A stretch of DNA of 64,000 bases. Origin: Leptospira kanakyensis. GTDB lineage: Bacteria > Spirochaetota > Leptospiria > Leptospirales > Leptospiraceae. The notes under the pieces were generated by a model. That model was not told where the DNA came from, ran no database searches, and worked only from the letters and a program-made list of their open reading frames with translations. Position numbers and translations under genes: made by a program. Positions 54,938 to 62,219 of the stretch are shown here, piece after piece. Every line of letters starts with the position of its first letter. Position 1 is the first letter of the stretch. The DNA lies in assembly GCF_004769235.1 (NCBI RefSeq), contig NZ_RQFG01000005.1, positions 186,001 to 250,000 of the forward strand. The letters are read 5' to 3'.

Positions 54938-56170
54938 TTACATCTTTTGGATGATTTGTTCGAGGAGTGTTTTTAGAAAAATTGGATTTGGTGTTCCACT
55001 TTCTATCTTTCTATCATTGATATAAAGTGAAGGAGTGGATTGGATATTTAATTTTTCTGCTTCATCAATTTCAGCATTCAATTGGTTTTGTGCTTCTTTA
55101 GAAGCCATACAAGCCTTTAGAGAATTGACGTTGAGTCCAATGGAATTGGCTAAATTCACAACACTAGATCCGGAGTGAGCCACACCCTTTTCTAAATTAT
55201 CATAAAGCCCACGATACATGGGTTCAAATTTCCCTTGTTTGTCCGCACAAATGGCCGCAATGGCAGCCACACAAGAGGTGGCACCTGGTCTTGGTTGTTG
55301 CATGAGGCGGTTACAAGTTCCATCGAGAGGAAAGTTTTTATATACCACTCGAACCATTCCATCGTATTCAGAAAGAACTGTATGTAAAATATGGCTTGTG
55401 TGCAAACAATGTCCGCAGTTGTAATCCGCATATTTAACAATTGTTATAGGAGCATCTTTTTTACCAATAAATGGAGAACCCGCAACTTGGATTCCAAGTG
55501 TTGGTTCTTGGAAATAAGCCGCAATTTTAGATTGAACTTCGGCTGAGTCCATCCCTCTAGAGGTTGCTAAAGTGTTAGAACTAGCATTACTCACCCACAT
55601 TTTGCTTGTGGCAAAACCTAAAGAGAAACTAAAAAAATAAACAAGTCCTAATGTGGCGATTCCTTCTTTGAGGGCCGCAGGGATATCCAGTTTTGGTTTT
55701 CCTTCCGTTTTCCAAAGTAGGAATAAAATGCTAAGAAGTGCAATGGTGACAATGTAAGTCACAAAACAAAGTTGGCAAATGGTTCCAATGATCCCTACAG
55801 AAATTCCAAATAGAACTAAATCCAAAACAAGTCCTAAAACTAGAACAGGAAAAAGGAGAGAAATGGTTTTAGACACTTCTTCGTTTGATTTTGCCTTAGT
55901 GATCAAAAAGAATGAATAGGTTAACAATCCATAAAACCCAAAACCAAGTAAGGCGATGGGAACATTTCCTAAAAAGGGAACACCGGGGATTGCAGAATAA
56001 GAACTCTCTGCTACTTTCAAACAAGAGTCACCGCCACCTAGCGCGGAACATGCGGAATTGGCAATGTTTTCTGTTCCTATGCCAAAGTATTCAATTGCTA
56101 ATAGGAAAGAGACAATGAGTCCAATGACTCCACCGATCACTCCTGCTAATGCTAAATTCTTACGATTCAT
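54938..56170 (-). CDS. VKOR-DsbA-like thiol oxidoreductase fusion
   Basis: A 410-residue membrane protein. The N-terminal half (four to five helices) is a vitamin K epoxide reductase domain with loop cysteines Cys41 and Cys50 (CSALGGGDSC) and the active-site CQLC (Cys132, Cys135). After a further helix (about 172-188) comes a DsbA/thioredoxin-like domain with CGHC (Cys252, Cys255) in VKYADYNCGHCLHTS. It should oxidise cysteines of exported proteins and pass electrons to quinone, in place of DsbB-DsbA. The ATG at 56170 overlaps the hisA stop by one base (TGATG), so it is the last gene of the his operon. Confidence 0.9.
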   Translation of the reverse strand: MNRKNLALAGVIGGVIGLIVSFLLAIEYFGIGTENIANSACSALGGGDSCLKVAESSYSAIPGVPFLGNVPIALLGFGFYGLLTYSFFLITKAKSNEEVSKTISLLFPVLVLGLVLDLVLFGISVGIIGTICQLCFVTYIVTIALLSILFLLWKTEGKPKLDIPAALKEGIATLGLVYFFSFSLGFATSKMWVSNASSNTLATSRGMDSAEVQSKIAAYFQEPTLGIQVAGSPFIGKKDAPITIVKYADYNCGHCLHTSHILHTVLSEYDGMVRVVYKNFPLDGTCNRLMQQPRPGATSCVAAIAAICADKQGKFEPMYRGLYDNLEKGVAHSGSSVVNLANSIGLNVNSLKACMASKEAQNQLNAEIDEAEKLNIQSTPSLYINDRKIESGTPNPIFLKTLLEQIIQKM

Positions 56171-56916
56171 CAATTTTCATTCCTCTTCTTACTTAGAATC
56201 CTGATACTTTCTTTTAGGTCTAATTTTCCTTCATAAATGGCTTTTCCGGTGATGGCCCCAAAAAGTTTCCCTTTAGAGGCATCATACAAATTCACTAGAT
56301 CTTCCGTGGAAGAAACCCCACCTGAAGCAACCAGTTGTAAATCTGGGAATTGAGACAATAACTCCAAATAAACCGCTGTGTTTGGTCCTGCCATCATTCC
56401 GTCTTTAGAAATGTCAGTAAAAATGACATGGCGGATTCCCATCGCATACATTGTTTTTAGAAAATCTGTGTATTTAATTCCGGAATTGGTTTCCCAACCT
56501 TTGGTGCGGACAAATCCATCTTTGGCGTCCACACCAATGACGATCCGTTCTGGACCATATTCATTAAGCCCCTTTTCAACAACAGTCCTGTCTTCTACAG
56601 CGACTGTTCCCAATATGAACCGAGATACCCCAAGCCCATCATAAAATTTCATATTTTCCAAAGAACGAATTCCGCCGCCTAACTCTAGTTTCACAGAACA
56701 TTTTTCTTTGATTTTGCGAATGGCCTTCTCGTTTTCTGACTTACCAGTTTTTGCTGCATTTAAGTCCACGATGTGGATGAGAGTGGCCCCTTGTTCTTCA
56801 AACACTTGGATCATTTTTTCTGGTTCAGAAGAATAAACAGTTTTTTTAGAATAATCCCCTTGGAGTAAACGAACAGCTTCGTTGTCCAAAAGATCAATGG
56901 CAGGTAATACTAACAT
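56170..56916 (-). CDS. hisA: ProFAR isomerase (histidine synthesis)
   Basis: A 248-residue TIM-barrel enzyme that isomerises 5'-ProFAR to PRFAR. Signatures: LPAIDLLDNEAVRLLQGDY with the catalytic Asp, HIVDLNAAKTGKSEN, LELGGGIRSLENM, IGVDAKDGFVRTKGW, TDISKDGMMAGPN with the second Asp, and VASGGVSSTEDL. One base separates it from hisH and it overlaps the VKOR gene by one base. Probably fourth in a leftward his operon; hisF is not in this window. Confidence 0.95.
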   Translation of the reverse strand: MLVLPAIDLLDNEAVRLLQGDYSKKTVYSSEPEKMIQVFEEQGATLIHIVDLNAAKTGKSENEKAIRKIKEKCSVKLELGGGIRSLENMKFYDGLGVSRFILGTVAVEDRTVVEKGLNEYGPERIVIGVDAKDGFVRTKGWETNSGIKYTDFLKTMYAMGIRHVIFTDISKDGMMAGPNTAVYLELLSQFPDLQLVASGGVSSTEDLVNLYDASKGKLFGAITGKAIYEGKLDLKESIRILSKKRNEN

Positions 56917-56917
56917 A

Positions 56918-57544
56918 TTAAAGTTCTATAAAGTTTTTTAGGATTCCTAGTCCTATTTTATCCGATTTTTCAGGATGGAACTGGGTTCCAAATACGGTTT
57001 CTTTTTCTACTACTGCGGGAAAAGATTCCCCATAGTAATGACAGTTAGCTGTTACATCTAACCGATCCACACCAACAGGTCTATAGGAATGGATAAAATA
57101 CATAAAGGATTCATTGGAGATTCCTTTTAGTAATTTTGTATTTTTGGCTTTGATATCAAAAAGTTTGTTCCAACCCATATGAGGAACTTTAAGATTTTGT
57201 TTTCCTTCAAACTTTCTGATTTTTCCACGGATGAGCCCAAGGCCAGGAATGGTGGTTCCTGTTTTGGATGTTTCATCCGAATCCTCAAATAACACCTGAT
57301 ATCCGATACAAATTCCAAGTAAGGATTTTTTTGCCGCCACATGTTCTTTCAAAACGGATGAAAAACCAGCTTCATTTAAATTCTGCATGGCTTTATCAAA
57401 ATGGCCATCACCAGGCAAAATGATTTTATCTGCCTTTTTGACTATTGCCAAGTCGTTTGTGAATTGGAAATCACTCGTGTATAAAGAAACAGCTTTGAGT
57501 AAGGAATGGATATTCCCCATTCCAAAATCTAAAACTGCAATCAC
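56918..57544 (-). CDS. hisH: Imidazole glycerol phosphate synthase, glutaminase subunit
   Basis: A 208-residue class I glutamine amidotransferase that supplies ammonia to HisF. Visible: [28 protein letters not shown], nucleophile loop [13 protein letters not shown] (Cys in GICIGYQ), VPHMGWNKL, and [14 protein letters not shown] with the catalytic His and Glu. The start is GTG at 57544, overlapping the hisB stop (GTGA). Its partner hisF is expected elsewhere in the genome. Confidence 0.95.
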   Translation of the reverse strand: MIAVLDFGMGNIHSLLKAVSLYTSDFQFTNDLAIVKKADKIILPGDGHFDKAMQNLNEAGFSSVLKEHVAAKKSLLGICIGYQVLFEDSDETSKTGTTIPGLGLIRGKIRKFEGKQNLKVPHMGWNKLFDIKAKNTKLLKGISNESFMYFIHSYRPVGVDRLDVTANCHYYGESFPAVVEKETVFGTQFHPEKSDKIGLGILKNFIEL

Positions 57545-58122
57545 TCGAGCATGCCTTTTGTCGAAGGGATTTGGTCTTTCGCGGAAGGATCAATCGCAAT
57601 CGCTTGGCGTAAAGCTTTGCCAAGTCCCTTGAAAATGGATTCGTGGATGTGGTGGCGATTTTCACCGTAGTGAACCACTACGTGTAAATTCATCTTCGCA
57701 TTGAGAGCAAATTTCTGGAGGAACTCGAGAGAAAGTTCAGCATCGTAAATTCCAAACTTCCCGTCCATAGGAGGACCTGAGTATTTAAAATAAAAACGTC
57801 CCCCTAGATCCACAGCCACAGTTGTGAGAACCTCATCCATAGGCAAAGTAAAGTGACCGTAACGAAAGATGCCTTTTTTGTCACCTAGCTGGGTGTGGAT
57901 CATTTGTCCCATAAGGATAGCGGTATCCTCTACCGAGTGGTGGCAATCGATACCAATATCCCCTCGGAGTTTTAAATCCATATCGATGAGACCATGTTTG
58001 GAGATATGGGAGAGCATATGCTCAAAAAACGGGATTTCTGTATCAAACTGGTAGACCCCTGTGCCTCGGACATTTAAGTCCAACCGGATGTCTGTTTCGG
58101 ATGTCTTTCTTGATTCCACCAT
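57541..58122 (-). CDS. hisB: Imidazoleglycerol-phosphate dehydratase
   Basis: A 193-residue enzyme, the usual length of the single-function HisB. The start at 58122 gives the typical N-terminus ([16 protein letters not shown]), with AGGA close before it; the frame is open further upstream but that part does not fit. Metal and substrate motifs: [49 protein letters not shown], and [21 protein letters not shown]. It overlaps hisH by 4 bp. A small membrane ORF lies just upstream. Confidence 0.95.
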   Translation of the reverse strand: MVESRKTSETDIRLDLNVRGTGVYQFDTEIPFFEHMLSHISKHGLIDMDLKLRGDIGIDCHHSVEDTAILMGQMIHTQLGDKKGIFRYGHFTLPMDEVLTTVAVDLGGRFYFKYSGPPMDGKFGIYDAELSLEFLQKFALNAKMNLHVVVHYGENRHHIHESIFKGLGKALRQAIAIDPSAKDQIPSTKGMLE

Positions 58123-58177
58123 ATTCCTAGCATGTTTGGCAGAAAACCTAGGTGTCAAGAGAGAATGTGCGGAAAGA

Positions 58178-58288
58178 TCATGAAGCGAGGCCGAGAACCC
58201 CGGCCAAATCATACCCTATAAATACCCAAAAAAAATAAACCATGGCAATGACCGAAAAAATAAGAATGCGTTTCCAATGTTCCTGCAA
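58178..58288 (-). CDS. Possible small membrane protein, 36 residues
   Basis: A short frame with TTG start at 58288; GAGGG lies six bases before it. The peptide begins [20 protein letters not shown] and ends [10 protein letters not shown], with one hydrophobic helix (about residues 8-26) preceded by basic residues, the layout of a small inner-membrane protein. It is on the strand of hisB and lies 55 bases upstream of it. Frame and ribosome site fit, but at this length chance cannot be excluded. Confidence 0.4.
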   Translation of the reverse strand: MQEHWKRILIFSVIAMVYFFWVFIGYDLAGVLGLAS

Positions 58289-58387
58289 AGAAGTCCCTCT
58301 ATGAAAACCAACAACTGGCAGGCAAATTCTTCTCAAAGAATTAGGGAAATCCTATGTTTTTTCCTGACCCTTCTCTCTCAGTCAGTT

Positions 58388-58855
58388 TTACTTCCCAAAT
58401 CGTTGGTTGAACATCCTAACAAGTTCGGCGATGGAATCCTCTACATATTTGAAATGTTTGGGTTTCATGGGATCCAGTGGCATCATATCGTGGATCTTTT
58501 TGTAACGGTCAAAAGACTCTCGAATGTATTCTAAATACTTTTGGCTTGTGATTCCATACCGTTTGAATAGGGATTCGTTCTCTTGGAATAATTTCTTAAA
58601 ATCATCTGCATAGGTCCCATCATTTAAAAAATAAAACCTAAGATCCGTTTTCGCCTGAGAAAACGCAATATCGATATTGGTAATGAATTTAGAAGATTTT
58701 GTGGTATCGGTAGTTTCTGGACTCTGTGCCGACAATTTAGCAGCTGCTTGTTCGATCGCTTTTTGTTCGGTACTACGTTTTTCTTTTTCGAATTCTTTCG
58801 CTAATTTTTCTCGTTTTAAAACCTCATCTACTGAGGATTTTTTTTCTACAGGCAT
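58388..58855 (-). CDS. Soluble protein of unknown function
   Basis: A 155-residue protein from the ATG at 58855 (a TTG 33 bases upstream is also open). The N-terminal third is a charged coiled-coil-like stretch (DEVLKREKLAKEFEKEKRS, then EQKAIEQAAAKLSAQS). The rest (FITNIDIAFSQAKTDLRFYF, FKRYGITSQKYLEYIRESFD, KHFKYVEDSIAELVRMFNQR) is helical. No signal peptide and no domain I recognise. It is followed by the possible small membrane ORF and hisB on the same strand; the rhomboid gene lies upstream. Confidence 0.7.
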   Translation of the reverse strand: MPVEKKSSVDEVLKREKLAKEFEKEKRSTEQKAIEQAAAKLSAQSPETTDTTKSSKFITNIDIAFSQAKTDLRFYFLNDGTYADDFKKLFQENESLFKRYGITSQKYLEYIRESFDRYKKIHDMMPLDPMKPKHFKYVEDSIAELVRMFNQRFGK

Positions 58856-58904
58856 GGTTTCATTATCCCTATCTAAGGAGGCTGTCAAGGAATTAGACGA
58901 AAAT

Positions 58905-59852
58905 TTATTCTTTTACCTTCCGAAGCGCACAATTTGCCAACCATTCACAACGCAAACAGATCGGATCCTCGGTGTTATACGTAGCAGGAGGACAAATATT
59001 GGCATCTGCCACTTGTAATCCTTGTAAATAATTTATTACCGAAGCCTTGTCTTTTTTAGAATGGATCTGACCTAGTATGTTTTCATTGTATTTTTTCTGA
59101 TCGAGAAAAAGATCTTCTACAGCTACTGGTTTTGGTTTGGACTGAGTTTTTTGATCCCTTGGGGCTTCCCATTCCAAACCTGGAATGTAAGGCAAACTTC
59201 CTGGTTTGATTTGTTTTTGAAAGAGTTTATAGAGTAAGAGTGCTGTGAGTGCCCCACCCAAATGGCAGGTGTTCGAAATGGCGCCGTTCCCAAATTGTGA
59301 GATCAAATATCCGATCACGAGAGATACCCAAACAGCATTCTTAGCTTTTACTGGAAAAATAAATAATAGGAGTTCTGCATTCGGATAAAAAATTCCAAAA
59401 AGAGCCAGTACCCCAAACAAGGCTCCAGAGGCACCGATGGTTTGTGTGGTCATGGATTCTAAAAATGGAATATTACCACCTAACACTTCGTTTAAATAGG
59501 CAGACAAAACCACAAAAATCCCGGCACCAATTTGAGAGGCAAAATACAAAATCGTAAATCTAGTTTTTCCGATGATAGGAATGATATTGGTTCCTAACAT
59601 ATACATACCATACATGTTCACAAGTAGGTGAAATGGAATGAGTTCCACTGCATGTAAAAAACCATAGGTAAATACTTGCCAGATCGCACCACCTAACACA
59701 AAGTCAGGTGTTAAACCAAACCGATAAATTAACTGTTGGTTGGCAAAGTATTGGAGAAAAAAAATAAGACAATTAACGATGAGAATGACATTTAAGGGAT
59801 GAAGGATGGGATTCCCAAAGAGGTTTGGACCCTGGCTTCGATTTCTGCTCAT
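58905..59852 (-). CDS. Rhomboid-family intramembrane protease
   Basis: A 315-residue membrane protein from the ATG at 59852; GGAAG lies four bases before it. Rhomboid signatures: HLLVNMYGMYMLG, catalytic Ser142 in GASGALFG and catalytic His197 in CHLGGALTAL, within six helices. The cytosolic C-terminal 100 residues end with a cluster of cysteines (ICPPATYN, ICLRCEWLANC), not usual in rhomboids, which might bind metal. A 17-codon ORF and a terminator lie between it and the FNR-like gene, possibly as attenuator. Confidence 0.9.
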   Translation of the reverse strand: MSRNRSQGPNLFGNPILHPLNVILIVNCLIFFLQYFANQQLIYRFGLTPDFVLGGAIWQVFTYGFLHAVELIPFHLLVNMYGMYMLGTNIIPIIGKTRFTILYFASQIGAGIFVVLSAYLNEVLGGNIPFLESMTTQTIGASGALFGVLALFGIFYPNAELLLFIFPVKAKNAVWVSLVIGYLISQFGNGAISNTCHLGGALTALLLYKLFQKQIKPGSLPYIPGLEWEAPRDQKTQSKPKPVAVEDLFLDQKKYNENILGQIHSKKDKASVINYLQGLQVADANICPPATYNTEDPICLRCEWLANCALRKVKE

Positions 59853-59896
59853 GTAACTTCCAGAATTTAGATGGCTTGGAAAGAAACAAGGGAAAT

Positions 59897-59930
59897 AAAA
59901 AAAGGGGGAATCCTTTCGGAATGCCCCCCG
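59897..59930 (-). terminator. Terminator upstream of the rhomboid gene
   Basis: On the minus strand GGGGGGCAT-TCC-GAAA-GGA-TTCCCCC followed by T7: a stem capped by a GAAA tetraloop. It lies 45 bases before the rhomboid start and 9 bases after the stop of the 17-codon ORF. It either ends the FNR-like transcript or works as attenuator. Confidence 0.8.
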
Positions 59931-59938
59931 GGAGTGAC

Positions 59939-59992
59939 TTAAGGTAAAATCAGGCAACAGACCCTACCTTGATTATCAATCACTTCTACCAT
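59939..59992 (-). CDS. 17-codon ORF with strong ribosome site, possible leader peptide
   Basis: Peptide MVEVIDNQGRVCCLILP. The Shine-Dalgarno is unusually strong (GGAGGAAGGG, 60000-60009), with AAGGG about 7 bases before the ATG. Two adjacent cysteine codons (TGT TGC) lie four codons before the end, and a terminator follows after 9 bases. This is the layout of a leader-peptide attenuator, though the base-pairing switch was not proven. The GGGAAT in the ribosome site can pair with ATTCCC of the terminator. It could also be a peptide gene of its own, or chance. Confidence 0.45.
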   Translation of the reverse strand: MVEVIDNQGRVCCLILP

Positions 59993-60033
59993 CGGAATTC
60001 CCTTCCTCCGGCTTAATAGATTCGTAAAAAAAT

Positions 60034-60732
60034 TTAGGCGATTTTTGAAAGGGAATACAAAGCTTCCCTGTTCAGAATGTCGATGCGGTTTTTGTCCACA
60101 GAAATGAATTCCCTGGCCTTTAGGTCAGAAAGTGCACGAACCAAGGTTTCTGTTTTGGTTCCAATGAAAGTGGCGAGGACATCCCTTGTGACTTTGAGTT
60201 CCACCTGGTTCTTACGGCCTTGGGCATTGTCTAAAACGATTAAAATTTCCGCTAACTTTTCATGGACTTGTTTGGTTCCGAGAGAAACTACATGTTCCTC
60301 CATCTCCTGCCATTCCTTAGCCATTTGTTTAAAAACTTCTTTTTGGAAATTCATATCATCTTTCACAAGAGCATCAATTAGAGCTCCCGTGATGTAACAG
60401 GCATGTGTGTCTTCAATGGCGACAACGTTGTGATGGGAGATAGAGTCGGAAATACAGTCCCGGAACCCAACCCAGTCTCCTGGGCCACTGAGACGTAAGG
60501 TCTGTTCCTTTCCGCTAGCGAGTTGCACGTAACTTCTCACGAGACCCGATTTGATGAAGAAAAAACCTTCTGCTTTTTCACCTGAGGTAACGAGTTGTTT
60601 TCCCCGAGGGAACACAGTAAAATCTTTGCCCGCGTTGATCCTTTCTATGGTCTCATGCGCAGCACAGTGTAAGACGTTGTGATTTTTATAATCACATGCA
60701 AAACAATCGGGATTGAGTGGAAGTTCCGCCAT
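60034..60732 (-). CDS. FNR/CRP-family regulator with four cluster-type cysteines
   Basis: A 232-residue regulator. The cyclic-nucleotide-type beta-barrel (about 30-130, with GFFFIKSGLVRSYVQL) is followed by the dimer helix and a winged HTH (VTRDVLATFIGTKTETLVRA). Cys10, Cys13 and Cys23 in the N-terminus, and Cys112 in AIEDTHACYI, correspond to the four [4Fe-4S] cysteines of FNR (20, 23, 29, 122). Spacing differs at the third. The recognition helix reads ETLVR (FNR ETISR), so the DNA site should be near TTGAT-N4-ATCAA. An oxygen- or NO-sensing role is inferred. A palindrome at 60776-60794 lies upstream. Confidence 0.85.
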   Translation of the reverse strand: MAELPLNPDCFACDYKNHNVLHCAAHETIERINAGKDFTVFPRGKQLVTSGEKAEGFFFIKSGLVRSYVQLASGKEQTLRLSGPGDWVGFRDCISDSISHHNVVAIEDTHACYITGALIDALVKDDMNFQKEVFKQMAKEWQEMEEHVVSLGTKQVHEKLAEILIVLDNAQGRKNQVELKVTRDVLATFIGTKTETLVRALSDLKAREFISVDKNRIDILNREALYSLSKIA

Positions 60733-60775
60733 TCAGCTTTGGTGTAACCTTTTAAAAAACCCTTGTCGAGCCATT

Positions 60776-60794
60776 ATTTAGAAACCTTCTAAAT
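60776..60794. promoter_or_regulatory. Palindrome upstream of the FNR-like gene
   Basis: ATTTAGAA-ACC-TTCTAAAT, an 8-bp perfect inverted repeat, 44 bases before the regulator's start. It could be an autoregulatory site. On the plus strand a T6 run follows the second arm. Confidence 0.35.
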
Positions 60795-60797
60795 TTT

Positions 60798-61616
60798 TTA
60801 TTTGCCGGTAAACTTCGGTTCCCGCTTTTCTAAGATACTTTTGATTGTCTCCTTAAAGTCGTCCGAAATAAAGTTCCGCGCCTGGGATTCTGCTTCTTTT
60901 TTTAGAGCAGAATCGAGCTGTTTCCAGGAGTATAAATTCTTCTTTAATTCCTGTAAGGCGAGAGGTGCAGCCTTCGATAAGGACAACGCAAGTTCCATGG
61001 CACGAGAATACACTTCTGATTTAGGAACGCTGTCAAGCGCAAGGCCGCAAGACTTAGCAAACTTACCATCAAAAGTTTCACCAGTGAGTAACAACCTTCC
61101 ACCTAAACTTTTACCGAGTAACTCAGGAGAAAGAAAACTAGAACCCATCCCTGGATGAATTCCTAGACGCACAAAATTAAAAGAATACTTACCTTCTTCT
61201 GCAAAAATTCGTAAGTCACAACCAAATGTTAAAGAAAGACCAGCTCCAATGGCATGCCCATTCACAGCAGCAATCACAGGAACGGGAAGTTTACGAACGG
61301 ACAAAAAGAAACCATAGAATTTTCTCATATCACGTCTGTTTTGTGAGAAAGACTTTTCAGAGAAGGATCTGAGTAAATTCAAATCACCACCAGCACAAAA
61401 CACATCGTTTCGCCCGGAGACAATCACGGCTCGTGGTAGGACTTTTTCTTTTCTTAAGGAATGAATGAGGTCGGCAAACTCTTCTCCCATTTTCCAAGTC
61501 ATGGAATTACGAGAAGAGGGATTGTTTAGGAAGATGGAAACGATCTTTCCATCTTCAGTATCACGGGATTCAATTTCTAGGAATTCATACTCTTTGGTTT
61601 CAAATCGCGATTTCAT
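60798..61616 (-). CDS. Crotonase-fold (enoyl-CoA hydratase/isomerase-like) protein
   Basis: A 272-residue member of the crotonase family: oxyanion-hole motifs RNDVFCAGGDLNLL and VPVIAAVNGHAIGAGLSLTF, then CDLRIFAEEGKYSFNFVRLG, LLTGETFDGKFAKSCGLALD. The two Glu residues that hydrate enoyl-CoA (in GGGCE and PE of the rat enzyme) are replaced by Leu/Ser and by Val/Arg, so it is probably not a plain hydratase. Isomerase, hydrolase or other acyl-CoA chemistry is possible. It overlaps the upstream unknown gene by 17 bp. Confidence 0.85.
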   Translation of the reverse strand: MKSRFETKEYEFLEIESRDTEDGKIVSIFLNNPSSRNSMTWKMGEEFADLIHSLRKEKVLPRAVIVSGRNDVFCAGGDLNLLRSFSEKSFSQNRRDMRKFYGFFLSVRKLPVPVIAAVNGHAIGAGLSLTFGCDLRIFAEEGKYSFNFVRLGIHPGMGSSFLSPELLGKSLGGRLLLTGETFDGKFAKSCGLALDSVPKSEVYSRAMELALSLSKAAPLALQELKKNLYSWKQLDSALKKEAESQARNFISDDFKETIKSILEKREPKFTGK

Positions 61617-62163
61617 CTATCTGAAAGGATTCGTACCAGGCTTTATCTTGTAAAGATAAAGGTTTGTTCCCGATCTCCATATTTTCAAAGTAATTGAGTA
61701 GAATTTCTAGGTGTTGTGATTCCTGGTTTTGATTGGGTAGAGCGGAATCAATGCCCTTACTGACCAAAACTTCGGCTCTAATTTTATCTTTATAATGATC
61801 TGGTTTTCCACTAAAGATCAAATGTGCGGAGATCAAATCGAAACGAATGGTATCCACAATTCTTTGTAAGGACTCTTCCGACTCTAAAAAATAACGGGAA
61901 GCCACTTCCGTTTGGAAATAATCACTCCAAGTGATGAGGTCAGGGATGGAACCTGTGCGTTCTAAAATTTTCTTTTGGGTTTCCTCATCCGTATAAAGTG
62001 AACCTGAAAACCTCTCCACAATGGCATACAATTCAGTGAGGATCGCTAATTTCTCCGGACTGAGGAGTCCTTGGCGGATCATCGGTAAAAGCTCAGGATT
62101 GACTTGTTTGGGGAGAGTGAGTTCCATATACTTCCCATTTCGGCGAATTCTGTCGTTTCCCAT
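61600..62163 (-). CDS. Helical protein of unknown function
   Basis: A 187-residue protein from the ATG at 62163; a GTG one codon upstream and an ATG at codon 13 (MELTLPKQ) are also possible. It has no signal peptide. Predicted mostly helical: EKLAILTELYAIVERFSGSL, DEETQKKILERTG, LQRIVDTIRFDLISAHLIFS, LEILLNYFENMEIG. I do not recognise a family. It overlaps the crotonase gene by 17 bp, so they are probably co-translated, and is divergent from the PilZ-like gene across 56 bp with two AAAATCGAT boxes. Confidence 0.65.
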   Translation of the reverse strand: MGNDRIRRNGKYMELTLPKQVNPELLPMIRQGLLSPEKLAILTELYAIVERFSGSLYTDEETQKKILERTGSIPDLITWSDYFQTEVASRYFLESEESLQRIVDTIRFDLISAHLIFSGKPDHYKDKIRAEVLVSKGIDSALPNQNQESQHLEILLNYFENMEIGNKPLSLQDKAWYESFQIDEIAI

Positions 62164-62180
62164 CACTTTTTCCGACCGAG

Positions 62181-62210
62181 AAAATCGATTTTCACACTCT
62201 AAAAATCGAT
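62181..62210. promoter_or_regulatory. Two AAAATCGAT boxes 21 bp apart
   Basis: AAAATCGATTTT (62181-62192) is a perfect 12-bp palindrome; AAAATCGAT recurs at 62202-62210. The 21-bp spacing is two helical turns, and both lie between divergent starts at 62163 and 62220. Possible shared regulator site. Confidence 0.35.
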
Positions 62211-62219
62211 AATTTTAGT

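Noticed and set aside
59968..59979. TTGATTATCAA near the FNR-like gene as an FNR box
   Set aside because: The spacer between the TTGAT and ATCAA halves does not fit (FNR needs four bases between them), and it lies inside the 17-codon ORF.
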